Shown here in pieces: positions 34,372 to 43,967 of a stretch of 64,000 nucleotides of DNA. Position numbers and translations under genes: made by a program. The notes beneath the pieces are model-generated. The model saw nothing but the letters and a program-made list of their open reading frames with translations. It was not told the DNA's origin and did no database searches. The stretch lies in NCBI GenBank assembly GCA_031418775.1, contig JANOJN010000170.1:40375-104374 (forward strand), in the 5' to 3' direction. The DNA comes from JANLQX01 sp031418775 (GTDB taxonomy: Bacteria > Actinomycetota > Acidimicrobiia > Acidimicrobiales > JANYDT01). The stretch's first letter is position 1. Every line of letters begins with the position of its first letter.

Positions 34372-35592
34372 ATGACCGACACCCGCGTACGGACCGCTCC
34401 CCCGGTCATCGATTGGGCGACCGACTTCGACCACACCGACCCGGTATGGGTCGACAATCCGTTCCCCATCTGGGACGACCTGCGCAAGCGTTGTCCCGTC
34501 GCCCACAGCGACCGCTTCAACGGTGTGTATCTTCCGACCCGGGCCGAGGACATTCACGCAATCGCCTACGACACCGACCATTTCACGTCACGAGCTGTCG
34601 TCGTGTCGACCAATGTGCCCGAAGCCGTTGCGCCGATCGGTGGTGCCCCGCCCATCACCAGCGATCCGCCGTTCCACCAGCACGCCCGCAAGATTCTACT
34701 CCCCGCGTTCGGCCCGAAGGTGATCGAGGCCCTGCGTCCCCGCGTCGTCGAGCTGTGCCACAAGCTGATCGACGACATGGAAGGACGCGACGTCGTCGAC
34801 GGTGCCGCGGATTACGCCCAGAACATTCCGCCCGCGGTGATCGCCCACATGCTGGGGCTCCCCATGGAGGACGGCGACATCTTCCGGACGTTCATCCACA
34901 ACACGCTCGGCAACGTCGACGCGCCGCCGGAGGAACGACACGCCGCCTTCCAGAAGCTCGACCACTACCTCGACGGACATCTGCACGATCACCTCGAGAA
35001 CCCGCGCGACGACCTCATCACGTTCCTGCAGAATGCCGAGATCTTCGGCAACAAGCTCTCGTTCGAACACGTGCGTGGCACGATCGCGTTGCTGATGATC
35101 GCCGGCATCGACACCACGTGGTCGGCCATCGGGGCATCGCTGTTCCACCTGGCCTCGACGGACTCCGACCGGTCCCGGCTGCGCAACGAGCCCCAACTCC
35201 TGCCGACTGCGGTGGAGGAGTTCCTCCGGGCCTACGCGCCGGTCACCATGGCCCGCGTCGTCAAGGAAGATGTGGAGATCAGCGGGACAGTGCTGAAGGA
35301 AGGCGAATGGTGCCTGCTGCCCTTCCCGGCGGCGAACCGTGACCCGGAGGCCTTCGTCGACGCCGATCAGTTCGTGATCGACCGCGCCGAGAACCGCCAT
35401 GCTGCGTTCGGGCTCGGCATCCACCGGTGCCTCGGATCGAACCTCGCCCGCCTCGAGCTGTCGGTCGGGGTGCAGGTGTGGATGGAGCGTTTCCCCGACT
35501 TCATCCTCGAGGATCCGTCTGCGGTGACGTGGGCACCCGGCCAGGTACGCGGTCCGCGCATCCTGCCGATCCGCGTCCTCGAACGCGCCTGA
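34372..35592 (+). CDS. cytochrome P450
   Basis: Heme monooxygenase of 406 residues, soluble. The I-helix oxygen-activation motif is AGIDTTWSAIG, the ExxR motif is in EEFLRAYAPV, and the heme-binding loop is FGLGIHRCLGSNLAR with the thiolate cysteine. Substrate is not evident. The adjacent ferredoxin is its likely electron donor; a reductase is not encoded nearby. The acyltransferase and carotenoid-type genes follow on the same strand, so it might act on a lipid or apocarotenoid. Confidence 0.95.
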   Translation: MTDTRVRTAPPVIDWATDFDHTDPVWVDNPFPIWDDLRKRCPVAHSDRFNGVYLPTRAEDIHAIAYDTDHFTSRAVVVSTNVPEAVAPIGGAPPITSDPPFHQHARKILLPAFGPKVIEALRPRVVELCHKLIDDMEGRDVVDGAADYAQNIPPAVIAHMLGLPMEDGDIFRTFIHNTLGNVDAPPEERHAAFQKLDHYLDGHLHDHLENPRDDLITFLQNAEIFGNKLSFEHVRGTIALLMIAGIDTTWSAIGASLFHLASTDSDRSRLRNEPQLLPTAVEEFLRAYAPVTMARVVKEDVEISGTVLKEGEWCLLPFPAANRDPEAFVDADQFVIDRAENRHAAFGLGIHRCLGSNLARLELSVGVQVWMERFPDFILEDPSAVTWAPGQVRGPRILPIRVLERA

Positions 35593-35673
35593 TCCCCGCC
35601 AGGCGAGCCCGCTCTCGCAACCGCGATATCTGGCTCTAGGGTTTTGGGCCCTAGCGAAGGGGTGCGCGTTTCC

Positions 35674-36351
35674 GTGGCCGGTCAAGAAAAGTGGCAACGT
35701 CAGTTCATGCGGTTCGGCGCGATCGTCGACCGGCTGAGTCGACCGTTCATGAGCGTCGAACTGGACCACCGTGACAGCGTTCCGCCCGAACCGATGCTGA
35801 TGGCGGCGAATCATCGGAGCTTGGCCGACGTGTTCGTGGCGTTGATCGCCTGCTACCGCCTCAATCGGCCGACGCGCTTCATCGTCGCCCGGGTGTTCTT
35901 CAAACGTCCGGTGTTCGGCACCGTGTTGCGCTCGATCGGCTGCATCGAAGGGGGACGAAAGAGCGGCGCGAGCGCAGTGGCGATTGCTGCCATCGCCGGC
36001 GGACACTCGTGTGCAATCATGCCGGAGGGCGAGATCAAGGCCATGGAGCCCGGCCACATCCTCGGGCCACTGCTGCCGGGCGTCGCCGAGATCTGGGAGC
36101 AGTCGCAGTGCCCGTTCGTCGCCGTCGGCGTCACCGGCGCCGGCGACGTGTGGAAGAAGGACCGCTGGCTTCCGCGTATTGCGCTTCGTCGGCGGAACCG
36201 TCCGCTCGTGCATGTCCGCGTTGCCGACCCGGTGTTCCCAGGTGGCCAGCCGTGCTCGCTCGAACGGGTGGAGCGGATCATGGAGGCAAACTGCGTCCAG
36301 AGCTTCCACGATCATCGGGAAGGGGCCGCCGAGCTTCGCGCCGGGAGATGA
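35674..36351 (+). CDS. 1-acyl-glycerol-3-phosphate acyltransferase-like (PlsC family)
   Basis: Acyltransferase of about 225 residues. The HX4D catalytic motif is NHRSLAD, preceded by MLMAA, and MPEGEIKAMEPG corresponds to the substrate-binding PEG block. The Pfam PlsC layout is clear. I favour GTG 35674, which has GAAGGGG at 35656-35662; a GTG at 35662 is also possible. It is on the same strand as the P450 and the FAD/carotenoid genes, separated from the latter by 177 bp without a gene. Confidence 0.82.
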   Translation: MAGQEKWQRQFMRFGAIVDRLSRPFMSVELDHRDSVPPEPMLMAANHRSLADVFVALIACYRLNRPTRFIVARVFFKRPVFGTVLRSIGCIEGGRKSGASAVAIAAIAGGHSCAIMPEGEIKAMEPGHILGPLLPGVAEIWEQSQCPFVAVGVTGAGDVWKKDRWLPRIALRRRNRPLVHVRVADPVFPGGQPCSLERVERIMEANCVQSFHDHREGAAELRAGR

Positions 36352-36528
36352 CCGGCCGTCGCCCGGAATTGCAGTCCGAAAAAAATCCGGGAAGGACTTC
36401 CGAACCACACGGAGCTTGATGATCTCCCATGGGCGAAGCGCCAGTCGCGCGGTTTCCCGGATGTGTAACGATGAGCTCACAGCTCGCTGATGAGCATGCT
36501 GCGAAGTGAGTATCTGGAGGCAGGGTCG

Positions 36529-37890
36529 ATGGGAACCAACAGGGTGCCGGCGACGGCGCGCATCTGCATCGTGGGCGCTGGCCCGGCCGGGCTGGCAACC
36601 GCTCATCGCCTGCACCAGGAGGGGTTCGTCAACGTCACCGTCCTCGAGAAGCTCCCCCGCGTGGGCGGCCTGTGCCTGACCTACGAGTTCGAGGGCAAGG
36701 CATTCGACCTCGGTGCCAACTACGTGACCGCGTCGTACACGCGGATCCGCAAGATGGCCAAGAAGGTACGCGCCGAGATGTACGTCGAGGCCGACGCGAG
36801 CTTCTGGAACTCGAAGGACCAGACGTTCCAGTCGATCCTGACGACCGCCAAGGGCAGCAACTCCGCGTTCGGTTTCGGATGGGCGTGCCTTCGATACCTC
36901 TGGATCCGTTGGCGCCTCGGCAAGGAGCTCCCCGCAAGCGGCTTCGCCCGCACGCACGAACGACCCGACCTTCTGGTGTCGTTCGACGAGTGGCTCGACC
37001 ACCATCGACTGGGTGCGCTGAAGACGCTGTTCGAGATTCCGATCACGCTCATGGGCTACGGCACCTTGCGGGAGATCGGAGCCCCGTACGCCCTCACCTA
37101 CATGCGGGTGGGCACGGTGATCGACCTGATGATCTATGGCTCGATGCCGTTCCACCGGTGGCCACGCCGGTTCGTGAACGGCTTCCAACGGTTCTGGTCG
37201 CGGGTCGCCGAACCCTTGGACGTACGCACGGGCGTCACCATCGAACGGATCGACCGCTCCCCCGACAGTGTGACCGTGCGGGCCAGCTTCCCGGTGGAGG
37301 TGGACGGCAACGTGCTCTACCGCGACGAGGACCTCGAGTACGACTACCTCGTCCTGTGCTGCCCATTGCAGCCCGAGGTCACCTCTGCGTTCCTCACGCT
37401 CACCGACGACGAGACTCGCCTGTTCCAGAAGATCAGGCTCTTCCCGTTCTTCATCACGACGTGGCGCATGGAACAGCACAAGAAGATCCACACTCGGTTG
37501 GTCAACACCGTCCCGATTCCCGAGCGATCAACCGGCGCACCCACGATCATCACCCAGCAGTTCGAGGACAACCCGTTGGTCACCTTCTACTCGCCGGTAA
37601 CCGACCCGGACCGCAGGTTCGATCCGCAGATCAAGCAGGGCATCGACGCATTGGCATCGGCGGTCGGCATCGAGCTGCCCGCCGAGCCCGAGACGTGGAA
37701 CAACTTCCCCTACTTTCCGCACGTCACCGTGCAGGACATCGCTGACGGCTGGTACCGCGACCTGGAAGCCATGCAGGGCGCCAACCGCACGTTCTACAAC
37801 GGCGGCGTGATGGCATTCGAGTTGATCGAACCGATCGTCGAGTACTCCGACGAGCTCGTCCGCGTTCACTTCCTCGGCGGCCGGCCATGA
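36529..37890 (+). CDS. FAD-dependent oxidoreductase, first of a paralogous pair
   Basis: 453-residue flavoprotein with an N-terminal dinucleotide-binding loop GAGPAGLATA (16-25), the following FAD-ribose acidic end (LEKLPRVGGLC) and a GANYVT signature shared with the paralogue at 39350. The central part and a C-terminal ATP/FAD-motif region (NGGVMAFELIEPIVEY) look like amine-oxidase/carotenoid-desaturase-type flavoproteins. GGAGG at 36516-36520 with 8-base spacing fixes ATG 36529. Its stop overlaps the carotenoid oxygenase start (ATGA). The substrate may be a carotenoid or its cleavage product; this comes from context only. Confidence 0.8.
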   Translation: MGTNRVPATARICIVGAGPAGLATAHRLHQEGFVNVTVLEKLPRVGGLCLTYEFEGKAFDLGANYVTASYTRIRKMAKKVRAEMYVEADASFWNSKDQTFQSILTTAKGSNSAFGFGWACLRYLWIRWRLGKELPASGFARTHERPDLLVSFDEWLDHHRLGALKTLFEIPITLMGYGTLREIGAPYALTYMRVGTVIDLMIYGSMPFHRWPRRFVNGFQRFWSRVAEPLDVRTGVTIERIDRSPDSVTVRASFPVEVDGNVLYRDEDLEYDYLVLCCPLQPEVTSAFLTLTDDETRLFQKIRLFPFFITTWRMEQHKKIHTRLVNTVPIPERSTGAPTIITQQFEDNPLVTFYSPVTDPDRRFDPQIKQGIDALASAVGIELPAEPETWNNFPYFPHVTVQDIADGWYRDLEAMQGANRTFYNGGVMAFELIEPIVEYSDELVRVHFLGGRP

Positions 37891-39353
37891 CCGACGACAC
37901 CACCCGCGCCGGCTTGCACGCCGGCTTCGCCGACCTCTTCGAGGAGTCCGATACCGAACTCGAGGTGCAGGGCACGATCCCCACGTGGGTCTGCGGCGCG
38001 TTGGTCCGCAACGGCCCGGCCCAGTGGAACATGCCCGAGTCCGGGCGGCTCAACCACTGGCTCGACGGGCTCGCCATGCTGCACCGCTTCGCCATCAGCG
38101 ACGGCAAGGTGCACTACCGCAACCGGTGGTTGCAGAGCCGGAACCGCGTGTCGGTCGATGCCACCGGCCGAAACACCTACGCCCAGTTCGACACCGACCC
38201 GAAGCGTTCGTTGTGGCAGAAGATCGCGACCACGGTCGACTTCCCACTCCAGTTCGGGAACAACGACTTGATCACCGTCGCCAGCTTCGACAATGAGTGG
38301 GTAGCGGTCGGCGAGACACCGACCCAACTGTCGATCGACATCGACACACTGGCGACCAAGGGTCCGTTCGAGTTCAAGGATCGGATGTTCACCATCTGGA
38401 CGTGCAGCCACATGCTCGCCGACCCGGCATCGAAGCGGGTGTACAGCTTCAGCACCATGGGCGTGCCGTTCTTCGGCCGCTACCACCTGTGGTACGTACA
38501 GGGAGACTCGCACCGGCGCACCCGGTTCGCCACGGTGAAGGACCGTCGGCCGTCGTGGATGCACGCCTTCGGGCTCAGCGAGCACTACGCGGTGCTCACC
38601 GCTTTTCCGTTCCGGTGCCGCACGTGGCAGCTGTTCTTCAACGCGCTCATCGGCAAGCCGTTCATCCAGACGTTCAAGTGGCACGACGAGGAACCGACGA
38701 AGGGCTACGTCATCGAACGCAGCAGCGGCCGAGTGGTCCGCCAGTTCGAACTGCCGCCACTGTTCGCCTTCCACTTCGCGAACACGTGGGAGGAGAATGG
38801 TGAGGTCGTGTTCGACATCGCCGCGTATGCCGACGCCTCGGTGATCGAAGCAGGCCGGCTGCACAACGTGTTCGGCCCTGACGGTGGCCACTTCCCGGAC
38901 TCCACCCTCCAACGGTTCCGCGTGCCGCTGGCCGGCGGCGCGGTCGGGCGAACGGTGCTCTCCGATGCCCCGATCGAGATGCCGCGCATCAACGACGGCA
39001 AGAGCATGCGCTCGTATCGCTACGCCTACGGCTTCAGCTACGACGCGCCAGGCCACTTCTACAACCAACTGGTGAAGATCGACACGCAGCGAACGACCGC
39101 GAACGACACGCGATGGGGTCCACCCGGTTCGTTCCCCAGCGAGCCGACGTTCATCCCGCGGCCAGGCGCCACGGCCGAGGACGACGGCGTGTTGCTCAGT
39201 GTGGTGCTCGACGTCAGCGGCGACGAGCCGACGTCGTGGCTAGTGGTGCTCGATGCCACGACGTTCACCGAACTCGGCAGAGCCCGCGTTCCACACCACA
39301 TCCCATTCGGTTTGCACGGCACGTTCGTGTCCGCGGAAAGAGGCACCCTGTGA
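37887..39353 (+). CDS. carotenoid oxygenase (RPE65/CCD family)
   Basis: 488-residue non-heme iron dioxygenase that cleaves carotenoids or apocarotenoids, or related alkenes such as stilbenes. The family N terminus GTIPTWVCGALVRNGPAQWNM and HWLDGLAMLHRFAI are clear, and conserved histidines recur at intervals (CSHMLADP, HAFGLSEHYAV, WHDEEP), as expected for the four His iron ligands. It is flanked on both sides by paralogous FAD oxidoreductases with 4-bp overlaps, so the three are translated together. Confidence 0.9.
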   Translation: MTDDTTRAGLHAGFADLFEESDTELEVQGTIPTWVCGALVRNGPAQWNMPESGRLNHWLDGLAMLHRFAISDGKVHYRNRWLQSRNRVSVDATGRNTYAQFDTDPKRSLWQKIATTVDFPLQFGNNDLITVASFDNEWVAVGETPTQLSIDIDTLATKGPFEFKDRMFTIWTCSHMLADPASKRVYSFSTMGVPFFGRYHLWYVQGDSHRRTRFATVKDRRPSWMHAFGLSEHYAVLTAFPFRCRTWQLFFNALIGKPFIQTFKWHDEEPTKGYVIERSSGRVVRQFELPPLFAFHFANTWEENGEVVFDIAAYADASVIEAGRLHNVFGPDGGHFPDSTLQRFRVPLAGGAVGRTVLSDAPIEMPRINDGKSMRSYRYAYGFSYDAPGHFYNQLVKIDTQRTTANDTRWGPPGSFPSEPTFIPRPGATAEDDGVLLSVVLDVSGDEPTSWLVVLDATTFTELGRARVPHHIPFGLHGTFVSAERGTL

Positions 39354-40720
39354 GCACACCCACCGTCTGCGTCGTCGGTGCCGGCCCCGCCGGCCTCGCC
39401 ATGGCGAGGCTGCTCACCAAGGCGGGATACGACGTCACGGTGCTGGAACAACTCGATCGCGCAGGCGGCATGTGCCACTCCGTCGAGTTCCGTGGCGAAT
39501 GGTTCGACATCGGCGCGAACTACGTCACCAAGGACTACCGCGAAGTCCGCGCGCTGGCGAAGGAGTTCGGCCTCTCGTTCGTCAGCGACAAGGCGTTCCA
39601 GAACCAGACCTCGCTCGACACCGCCACCGGCACGACGCAGTCGGTCCAGAAGACCATCCAGGCCGGGCATGGCATGCTCGCATTCCTCGCCGCCTCGGTG
39701 CGCTACTTCGGGGCGCAGTGGGAGTACCGCAAGCTGGTCGCCGCGCCCGGTTACGTCGGCGTCGCCGCCCACAAGGAGTTGATGACCGAGTTCGGGCCCT
39801 GGCTGCGCGCCAACCGCATGGCGCCACTCCAGAAGCTGTTCATGATCCCGATCACGGCGATGGGCTTCGGCACCTTGGACGAAATCCCCGCGCCGCATGC
39901 GCTGCGCTACCTCAACGCTCGCCGGTTCCTCTCCATGCTGATGACGGGAATGAAGATCCCGCAACGCTGGCCGAAGCGGTTCGCCAAGGGGTTCGGCAGC
40001 GCGTGGAGCACCGTGGCCGCCCGGTACGCGGTGGAGTACGAGACCGTGCCGACACGAGTGGTGCGCACGGCCGACGGTGTCAGTGTCCACACCGCTCAAA
40101 TGGGGGTCGACCAGGCGCCGCGCGTGTTCGACCATCTCGTGGTGTCGTGCCCGCCCAGCACCGCGATGTCGTTCCTCGACGCCACGGAGACCGAGCAGCA
40201 GCTGTTCGGCGGCGACACCATCCGTTTCAACCGCTACTCGGTCACCACCGCACGAGTGACCGAGTTCCCGTGGTGGGTTGTCAACACCATGCGCGCCACA
40301 CCCGGTGACAACGGCGCGTTTCCCCCACCCAACGGCAGCCCCTACATCTTCGGCAAGCAGTGGAAGGACAGCGAGCTCAACCTCTACTACGCACCGCTCG
40401 CCCCGATGCTGGGTGACCCCGAACGCGAGGCGCAGATCCGCACGGTGTCGGAGCAGTCGCTGCCGGCGGGCAGCCCATCCGTCTTCCACGAGTTCGTCCA
40501 CTACGCGAACTGGCCGCAGTACTTCCCTCGCGTCAGCGTCGACGACATGACGGGCTTTCACGGCACCATCGGCTGGTACGACCAGGTCGAGGCGATCCAG
40601 GGCCAGAACCACACCTACTGGTGCCACGGTGTCCTCAGCTTCGAGCTGGTGGAACTGGTCATGCGCTACGCCCGCCATCTCACCGAGCAGCACTTCCCCC
40701 AGCACGGGGGGCAGCCTTGA
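39350..40720 (+). CDS. FAD-dependent oxidoreductase, second of a paralogous pair
   Basis: 456-residue flavoprotein. GAGPAGLAMARLL (about 10-22) leads, then LEQLDRAGGMCHSVEFRGEWFDIGANYVT, closely parallel to the LEKLPRVGGLC/GANYVT of the first copy; both have a WP(R/K)RF.(N/K)GF segment and a similar C terminus (HGVLSFELVELV versus GGVMAFELIEPI). The GTG start overlaps the carotenoid oxygenase stop (GTGA). Two different flavoproteins around one oxygenase suggest oxidation both before and after cleavage, which is inference. Confidence 0.82.
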   Translation: MSTPTVCVVGAGPAGLAMARLLTKAGYDVTVLEQLDRAGGMCHSVEFRGEWFDIGANYVTKDYREVRALAKEFGLSFVSDKAFQNQTSLDTATGTTQSVQKTIQAGHGMLAFLAASVRYFGAQWEYRKLVAAPGYVGVAAHKELMTEFGPWLRANRMAPLQKLFMIPITAMGFGTLDEIPAPHALRYLNARRFLSMLMTGMKIPQRWPKRFAKGFGSAWSTVAARYAVEYETVPTRVVRTADGVSVHTAQMGVDQAPRVFDHLVVSCPPSTAMSFLDATETEQQLFGGDTIRFNRYSVTTARVTEFPWWVVNTMRATPGDNGAFPPPNGSPYIFGKQWKDSELNLYYAPLAPMLGDPEREAQIRTVSEQSLPAGSPSVFHEFVHYANWPQYFPRVSVDDMTGFHGTIGWYDQVEAIQGQNHTYWCHGVLSFELVELVMRYARHLTEQHFPQHGGQP

Positions 40721-43700
40721 ACTGCAGCGCCTGCCACGCGCCCGTCGACACGAACGACGCGTTCTGCCGCTCCTGCGGCGCGCGGGTGACGAGCGAACCC
40801 ACCGCACCGGTTGCTCCCGTCCCAGGTGCCGAACGCCGCCAGTTGACTGCCATGTTCTATGACCTGGTGGGCTCGACGGCGATGTCCATGACCGCCGACC
40901 CGGAGGATCTGCAGATCGCGATGCAGGCGTACCAGCATCGCTGCCTCGAAGTGGTCCGCAACTTCGGCGGCACGCCCACCACCACGATGGGTGATGGCGG
41001 GCTCGTCTACTTCGGCTACCCCATCGCCAACGAGGACGACCCGCTGCGCGCCGTCTCAGCCGGGCTGGCGCTCCTCGAAGAGCTTCCGGAACTGAACCGG
41101 CACATCCACGAGATCCTGCCGCACTTCGGACACGACCTGCAGATGCGAATCGGGGTGCACACCGGCGCCGTGGTCCTCGGGGCTGTCGGATCCGACCTCA
41201 ACGATGGCCGCCTCGCGGTCGGCCAGGCGCTGAACCAGGCCGCACGCATCGAGTCGGCGGCGCCGGTGAACGGCCTCGCCGTCAGTGACGTGACGGCTCG
41301 CCGCGTGCAGGGCGTGGTCGATCTGCGCTCGCTGGGGCAGCGCGAGCTGAAGGGCCTCGACCACCCGGTCGAGGTGTTCGAGGTGCGGGGACTCCGTCCC
41401 GGGCAGGGTCGCTTCACCGTCGGGACCCATCCACTCAGCCCACTGGTCGGCCGCGACACCCTGCTCGCCGAGCTCGCGCAGCACTGGCACGCTGCTGCGG
41501 CCGGTGACGGACGAACGGTGGTGTTGCGCGGCGAGGCCGGTATCGGGAAGAGCCGCGCCGCCTACTCGCTGCGCCAGCAGCTGAACGACACCCGACATGC
41601 GTGGTTCGCCATTCATGGTTCGGCCGTGATGAGCCACACGGCGTTTCATCCGGTCGTCGACGCGATCTACGCCATCCTGAACATCAGTCCCGGGCCCGAG
41701 GCACTCCCGGTCCTGACCGCTTCGCTGGCCGCGGTCGGCATCACCGACGCAGCAACGATCGAGTTGTTGAGCGTGTTCCTCGAACTGACGACGCCTGCCG
41801 ATACATCGATGAGCGCCGACGAACGGCGCCGCCGCACTCTCGACGCGATCTGTACGTGGTGGATCGCCATTGCGGACACCATCCCCACCGTGATGGTGGC
41901 GGAAGACCTTCACTGGTACGACCCGTCGACGATGGAGCTACTCGATCTGGTCACCAGTCGGGCTCAGGGCCATCCACTGCTGCTGATCGGCACCACCCGC
42001 CCCTCGGAGCAAGCCTGGCCCGACAGCGTCCGCATCATCGACCTCGAACCACTGACGCTCATCGAGGTGAGCCAGCTGATCGAGCAACTCGCCGCCGGCA
42101 CGGAACTCACCGAATTGCAGCGTGCGCAGATCGCACTGCGCAGCGACGGTGTTCCGCTGTTCGCAGAAGAGCTGATGCACGGCATCGCCGACGGCAAGAT
42201 CACAGGTGCCGAGATCCCCGACACGCTCGTCGACCTGCTGACTGCACGGCTCGACCGTCTCGGGACGGCGAAGGAGGTCGTGCAGGTCGCGTCACTGCTC
42301 GGCCGCCAGTTCTCGGCCGAGTTGCTCGCTGCGGTGCTCCCCGACGTGCCGCACCTCGACGACGTGCTCGGCGAACTGATCGACGGCCGATTCGTGGCCC
42401 GCCGCGGTGTCGGCGACCGATCCATCTACCTGTTCCGGCATGCGTTGCTACAGGACGCCGCGCAGGAGTCCATGCTGCGCCGACGCCGTCAGGCCGAGCA
42501 CGTCCGAATCGCCCAGGTGTTGCAGCGCGACTTCGCCGACGCGCCGGAAGGTCGCCACGAAGTCGTCGGTCACCACCTCGAGCAGGCGGGTGAGGCGCGC
42601 GCTGCCGTCGAGCAGTACCTCGAAGCCGCACGTTCGGCCCGCCGGCGCGCTGCCATCACGGAGGCCACCGCCCGTTACCAGCACTCCATCGCACTCGTCC
42701 AGGCCCTGCCCGAGACCACCGATCGACACCGTCTCGAGCTGGTCCTGCAGCTGGAGCTGGCCGCAGTGCTGGGTCTCGAGCTGGGCTTCATGCCCGCACC
42801 GGTGGGCAACGCGTACATCCGTACCGTCGAGTTGTGCGAGCGTTCGGGCGAGACCGGCGACCGCTACGTCGAAGCCCAGCATGGCCTGGCGCAGCATCAT
42901 CTCAGCGCCGGTCGCTTCGACAAGGCGGCCGAGGTGGCCACCGTCTTGTTGAACCACGCCATAGAACACGGCGACGAGCGCGCCGAGCTGCTGGCACATC
43001 GAGCGCTCTGCCAGATACGGTTCTGGACTGGCCGCTACACAGAGGTGCTGGCGCACGCAGAACGGGTCCTTGTCCTCTACCGGCCCGACGACCCAGCGGA
43101 CGTTCGTTACTCGATGGGCATTGAGAGCGCCGTGGTCGCGATGACCTTCGGCGCTGTAGGTCATTGGGCGCTGGGCCGGCCGCACACCGCAGTCGAGTGG
43201 GCCGAACGCTGCATCGCCCGTGCAATGGCCGAGCCCGACGTGTACCAACAGGCATATGCGCAGGCCTACTTCAGCATGCTCGGCATCATGCTCAACGACC
43301 CCGAGCGCGTCGAGCAGTGGGCGCTCGGGGCGAAGGCGATCGCCGAGCGGCACGGCTTCCGGCCCCTCGAAGGGCTGTCGCGCTACACGCTCGGTTGGGC
43401 GATGGCCGAGCGTGGCCATCCACAGGCATTCGAGATGGTGAAGACCGGCATCGGCATCCTCGCCGGAGCCGGAGCCATTGGCGCACCGGGCTGCATGGCC
43501 GTCGTGGCAGAGATGTACGCGAAGAAGGGCGAGCACGTCGAGGCCACCGGGTACGTCGCATTCGGCGAGTCGATGGCGGAGCCGACCGGACAGCACTTCT
43601 ACACGGTCGAGCTCCATCGCTCGGCAGCGCTCGTCCACCTCGGCCTCGCCGAAGCGACAACTGATCCCGAGGCGACGGCGGCTGAGCTGGCAGCGGCGGA

Positions 43701-43947
43701 GCAGCGCGCGAAGCAGGCGATCGAACTGGCGAGACAACAGGCATCGCCGAGTCTGGAGCTGAGGGCCATCCAGCCGATGATCGAACTGCTTTTCCGGCGC
43801 GGCGAGCCCGATGCGGCTCGAGGGCTGCTGCAGGAAGTGGTCGACAAGTTCCCGGCCGACAGCTCTGGCATCGACCTCGACCGAGCACGGGAAGCGCTGC
43901 AGGGGGCTGCCGAGCTGCGTCCGCAGCTGCGGTACACGATGGCCTGA
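40717..43947 (+). CDS. class III nucleotide cyclase fused to AAA ATPase and TPR-like region
   Basis: 1076-residue signalling protein. A zinc ribbon (C3, C6, C17, C20) is followed by a class III cyclase domain (about 40-225) with metal-binding Asp49 (YDLVGSTAM) and Asp93 (GDGGLVYF) and the ALNQAAR segment (Asn173, Arg177). Next is an ATPase with Walker A GEAGIGKS (272-279) and a long helical TPR-like C-terminal part. The lysine that selects adenine in class III cyclases is Thr89 here and the partner Asp position is Gln170, so ATP specificity is not assured. A TTG start overlaps the stop of the FAD oxidoreductase (TTGA). ATPase-linked cyclases of this plan are common in actinobacteria, but coupling to carotenoid-type genes is not. 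Confidence 0.88.
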   Translation: MNCSACHAPVDTNDAFCRSCGARVTSEPTAPVAPVPGAERRQLTAMFYDLVGSTAMSMTADPEDLQIAMQAYQHRCLEVVRNFGGTPTTTMGDGGLVYFGYPIANEDDPLRAVSAGLALLEELPELNRHIHEILPHFGHDLQMRIGVHTGAVVLGAVGSDLNDGRLAVGQALNQAARIESAAPVNGLAVSDVTARRVQGVVDLRSLGQRELKGLDHPVEVFEVRGLRPGQGRFTVGTHPLSPLVGRDTLLAELAQHWHAAAAGDGRTVVLRGEAGIGKSRAAYSLRQQLNDTRHAWFAIHGSAVMSHTAFHPVVDAIYAILNISPGPEALPVLTASLAAVGITDAATIELLSVFLELTTPADTSMSADERRRRTLDAICTWWIAIADTIPTVMVAEDLHWYDPSTMELLDLVTSRAQGHPLLLIGTTRPSEQAWPDSVRIIDLEPLTLIEVSQLIEQLAAGTELTELQRAQIALRSDGVPLFAEELMHGIADGKITGAEIPDTLVDLLTARLDRLGTAKEVVQVASLLGRQFSAELLAAVLPDVPHLDDVLGELIDGRFVARRGVGDRSIYLFRHALLQDAAQESMLRRRRQAEHVRIAQVLQRDFADAPEGRHEVVGHHLEQAGEARAAVEQYLEAARSARRRAAITEATARYQHSIALVQALPETTDRHRLELVLQLELAAVLGLELGFMPAPVGNAYIRTVELCERSGETGDRYVEAQHGLAQHHLSAGRFDKAAEVATVLLNHAIEHGDERAELLAHRALCQIRFWTGRYTEVLAHAERVLVLYRPDDPADVRYSMGIESAVVAMTFGAVGHWALGRPHTAVEWAERCIARAMAEPDVYQQAYAQAYFSMLGIMLNDPERVEQWALGAKAIAERHGFRPLEGLSRYTLGWAMAERGHPQAFEMVKTGIGILAGAGAIGAPGCMAVVAEMYAKKGEHVEATGYVAFGESMAEPTGQHFYTVELHRSAALVHLGLAEATTDPEATAAELAAAEQRAKQAIELARQQASPSLELRAIQPMIELLFRRGEPDAARGLLQEVVDKFPADSSGIDLDRAREALQGAAELRPQLRYTMA

Positions 43948-43967
43948 GCAGTTGTTGCGCAGTCCGG

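Noticed and set aside
34696..37491. Minus-strand frame of 931 codons opposite the P450, acyltransferase and FAD oxidoreductase genes
   Set aside because: It has no recognisable domains and is antisense to clearly homologous genes.
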